A stretch of 64,000 nucleotides of DNA, from the NCBI RefSeq assembly GCF_900129465.1, contig NZ_FSRA01000002.1, positions 2,831,591 through 2,895,590 on the forward strand, in the 5' to 3' direction. The position numbers and the translations under genes were made by a program. Source of the stretch: Chitinophaga niabensis (lineage in GTDB: Bacteria; Bacteroidota; Bacteroidia; Chitinophagales; Chitinophagaceae). This document shows positions 62,601 through 64,000 of the stretch, in pieces. A model generated the notes under the pieces. It ran no database searches, had not been told where the DNA came from, and saw only the letters and a program-made list of their open reading frames with translations. Position 1 is the stretch's first letter. Each line of letters opens with the position of its first letter.

Positions 62601-64000
62601 TATCAGCGCAGTTCCCGACGATATCCTGGAAAGACAGGAAACACTGGAACTCGGAGGTACGGCTACCGGATATATTATTGCTCCGGTAACCTTAAATGTT
62701 AACGATGCTACAAGTGCTGTTTCTGCTAACAAGAATATTACTTTAACACCTGTTACTACTGATGTAACAGAAGGCAATACCGTGAAAGTATGGGTTCGTT
62801 TACCGGGTACTATCACTACATCGGAAGAACTGACCATTGACCTCGCCGCCAGTTCTGCAACATTGCTGGGCACAGAGTATACCATACCTGCCAATGTTAA
62901 GATCCCGGTTGGCGGCCATGAAATATCATTCGACCTGGTGGCTAACACGGACAATGTCCTGGAACCAGATGAGTTATTAGATATCACTGCGAGCTCGAGG
63001 ATCTTCGATGAAGATAAAACTGCTACTACACAGATAACTATTAAAGACGCTACCGGCACAGCTGCGAATAAAACAATTACTGTTGGTGATCCTGTATCTA
63101 TAGCAGAAGGCGGTACTGCCAGCTACGTATTCAGTTTACCTTTGAGTATCACCACCCAGGACGCTCTTGTGATCCAATTAACCCCGGGGCTTGGAACAGA
63201 TGCTGCTGCTGCGGACTTCGTTGGGAATGTATACCCTTCAACGGTGACCATTCCCGCAAATGGTAATACCCGTACGCTGTCTGTTCAACCAAAAGTGGAT
63301 GGTATTATTGAGAACCAGGAGAAACTGATACTGGTGCCATCTTCCCTGGGTTATACATTTACCAAAAATGTTGATCTGGACATTATAGATGCTGATCTGG
63401 CCGGTGCCACCATTGTACTGAGTGCTGCCGCTGCAAATGTTGCTGAAGGTAGTTCAGTGCGGATCACTGCCACTATACAGGGATCACTCACCTCTGCTAC
63501 ACCAATCAATGTGGTATTATCAAAAGACGGTGCATCCATTGCTGATAATACAGATCATGGCACTTTAGGAACCATCACGATCGCAGCCGGTGCTGCCGAT
63601 GGATTTGTAGATATTAGCGCCAACACCGACCTGATCCTGGAGAATACAGAATCCCTGATCCTGAACGGCACAGCTACCGGCTTTACTGTAACAGGTACCA
63701 CGGTGAACATCACAGATGCCACAGGCACCTCCGCCAACAAACAGCTGACCCTTACCCCTGATGCCTCCACAGTGACAGAAGGTGGCAGTATCCAGGTGAA
63801 AGTAAGTTTACCAACAAACATCATCACCTCAGAAGCCCAAACCATCAGCTTAACCAGTGGTGCAGGAACCGTAGCCACTTTGCTGGGCACAGAATACACC
63901 CTGCCAGCAACCGTTACGATCCCCGCAGGCGGTAATGACGCTACCTTCACCCTTACAGCGAACACTGATCAAATTATAGAGCCCAACGAAACATTAGAGA
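59653..64000 (+). CDS. Giant secreted Calx-beta repeat protein, 5' part
   Basis: Open from ATG 59653 to the right edge (1449 codons, no stop). A signal peptide ends GEVHAQ at about residue 32. Residues about 35-460 form a unique head with scattered Cys (DSCILVRR, CEISDVYGDG, TEDCSTGF). From about 464 there are nine Calx-beta-like domains of about 105-115 residues, each with V-EGxT/S near its start, TVTIPAG in the middle and LEPxExLxITGTA-type ends before a short D-A-T-G linker. The last repeats are the most alike. Probably a surface adhesin; T9SS export is inferred from porQ in the window and cannot be checked without the C-terminus. Confidence 0.88.
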   Translation, partial: MKKPRYAGANHLRFAIAAIMAFFFLCGEVHAQAQTAVINPAGGTALDNNLRIEVRDSCILVRRKGVDQYNLDNSQPKEDIGLRTYFILEQRFGPLQEKTPKYVKACEISDVYGDGSLGNPYKIVTLSSFQNLNNATYNVTTVYTYVNGTSYYNIDFYISSNEEMLNGPLGAERGGQYYIHIYLSQRNWMGTEDCSTGFFSGETSVVNDNYLNQGMPDPAQTIKSIVGYKRDNASCPSGPEGVNVFKTNAGFTSWFAGPTNTRDAKVNPGGYLLSNNINIVPQAQGVAVHKAVFMDATAMEINHAIKRFAVGFDSTELKSVFVQDPNPPPGFTHFPFGKATIELSDANPSGPEGDNTHVISNLTLTVSGAKFNLPQLATVKVYPTTSGINDAVAGTDYEVLYTRILIPPGDYTFVPGNFPLNNILIKGDDDLDPNKTLRVELTNDCSPHLQLGTVTSVIYTIEDDDAGELFIEPAQTTLEEGKSMKVKVRMSGTPLLTDVVVTLAKGTADAESTDHSVIPATVTIPAGSLFYEFDFDAIADRILEPATESLDITATATISGINRTHTTTISIIDTTGLNPANKIISFTSPATMEGNNATITASLPTGVTTEFPVVIAMTVHPSSTTDPTDFGVAFPTSMTIPASGNDVSFTLPVASDAKLELQESLVFNGTSAGFVVNGGQLDVIQEAVNLTVQFDDPAVTQVMEPYNPQIIVRLPYATDFAFDVKLEIDPTSTVSTDDYYYSDPADFKVHFTPGMDYATFDLFEISPDTWMELQEKLVIKASSPGFTPATATLLIDDYNSTIPDAIKYYFETVDGLMDYTEGETVQLKIIAVGEVSSEPIIFTIGTANIDPNTTAADYELPLTVTIPPFEREVIFDLKLKTDALTESDEELVITADGNILGTPYSTSPLIIYIKDGINPVIEYTVSDVTEGGTATVTATLQSGVASSDIVITPQRISGSAIDDDIVLPATVTILAGSNSQPFTISAVPDDILERQETLELGGTATGYIIAPVTLNVNDATSAVSANKNITLTPVTTDVTEGNTVKVWVRLPGTITTSEELTIDLAASSATLLGTEYTIPANVKIPVGGHEISFDLVANTDNVLEPDELLDITASSRIFDEDKTATTQITIKDATGTAANKTITVGDPVSIAEGGTASYVFSLPLSITTQDALVIQLTPGLGTDAAAADFVGNVYPSTVTIPANGNTRTLSVQPKVDGIIENQEKLILVPSSLGYTFTKNVDLDIIDADLAGATIVLSAAAANVAEGSSVRITATIQGSLTSATPINVVLSKDGASIADNTDHGTLGTITIAAGAADGFVDISANTDLILENTESLILNGTATGFTVTGTTVNITDATGTSANKQLTLTPDASTVTEGGSIQVKVSLPTNIITSEAQTISLTSGAGTVATLLGTEYTLPATVTIPAGGNDATFTLTANTDQIIEPNETLE

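Noticed and set aside
62511..63965. Long minus-strand frames under the Calx-beta gene (62511-63059, 63555-63965)
   Set aside because: They arise from Thr/Val/Ala codon usage of the repeats; the Val/Ser-rich products are typical antisense artefacts.

Overview
The window looks like chromosomal DNA of a Gram-negative member of the Bacteroidota, most likely a Chitinophaga-type soil or glycan-degrading bacterium. The evidence is as follows. Genes lack clear Shine-Dalgarno sites, and several starts are preceded by the Bacteroidota -7 box TAnnTTTG. There is a type IX secretion protein (PorQ), several families largely confined to this phylum (DUF4954, DUF4421, DUF5683, an SDR-type threonine dehydrogenase, Reg_prop propellers) and a KDO-8-phosphate synthase. 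Genus is inference. No rRNA, tRNA, CRISPR array, insertion sequence or prophage was seen; the DNA is densely coded and mostly housekeeping.

Layout. 1-4.0 kb: two uncharacterised minus-strand genes, then a plus-strand run of an MFS transporter, a propeller lipoprotein and a RibD/DHFR-like reductase. 4.0-8.7 kb: the minus-strand operon glmS - DUF4954 - tag. 8.7-15.4 kb: a large TraB/GumN-family exported protein, a DPP4-like peptidase and a divergent histidine phosphatase. 15.4-17.7 kb: bestrophin-like channel plus MgtE. 17.7-24.6 kb: a small SET protein, then a tightly overlapping histidine-utilisation operon marR-hutH-hutU-hutI-hutG plus a phosphoesterase, with a perfect palindrome abutting the regulator's start codon. 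24.6-31.4 kb: DUF4421 protein, HD protein, aconitase, PspC, an IPT/propeller lipoprotein and a small conserved protein. 31.4-38.1 kb: a structured leader in front of an 817-residue secreted protein resembling a glycoside hydrolase, kdsA, tdh, an 11-bp phased repeat block and a large exported protein. 38.1-42.3 kb: cysH-cysD-cysN for sulfate assimilation by direct APS reduction, preceded by a 41-43 bp tandem repeat and an Fe-S-type Rrf2 regulator. 42.3-46.2 kb: parA-parB-DUF5683-dapB and a UPF0173 hydrolase. 46.4-55.6 kb: membrane phosphoesterase, two outer-membrane barrels, lon, porQ and an ABC exporter pair. 55.6-59.2 kb: satD-like gene, DUF3307, pdxJ, ahcY. 59.6 kb to the end: the 5' part of a giant secreted Calx-beta repeat protein, plausibly a T9SS substrate.

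The most promising undescribed element is the satD-DUF3307 pair. The SatD-like protein has motifs reminiscent of a class III nucleotide-cyclase core joined to a C-terminal helix-turn-helix. Upstream lie three 20-bp palindromic units at an exact 29-bp period, the nearest overlapping the -7 box. Its partner is a membrane protein with four intramembrane H/D-x3-H/D pairs. Other observations worth checking are 11-bp phased inverted repeats at 36.35-36.45 kb, a terminator-like leader at 31.6 kb, a probable small transcript at 26.4-26.6 kb, and -7 boxes lying only 4-7 nt from start codons of six genes.
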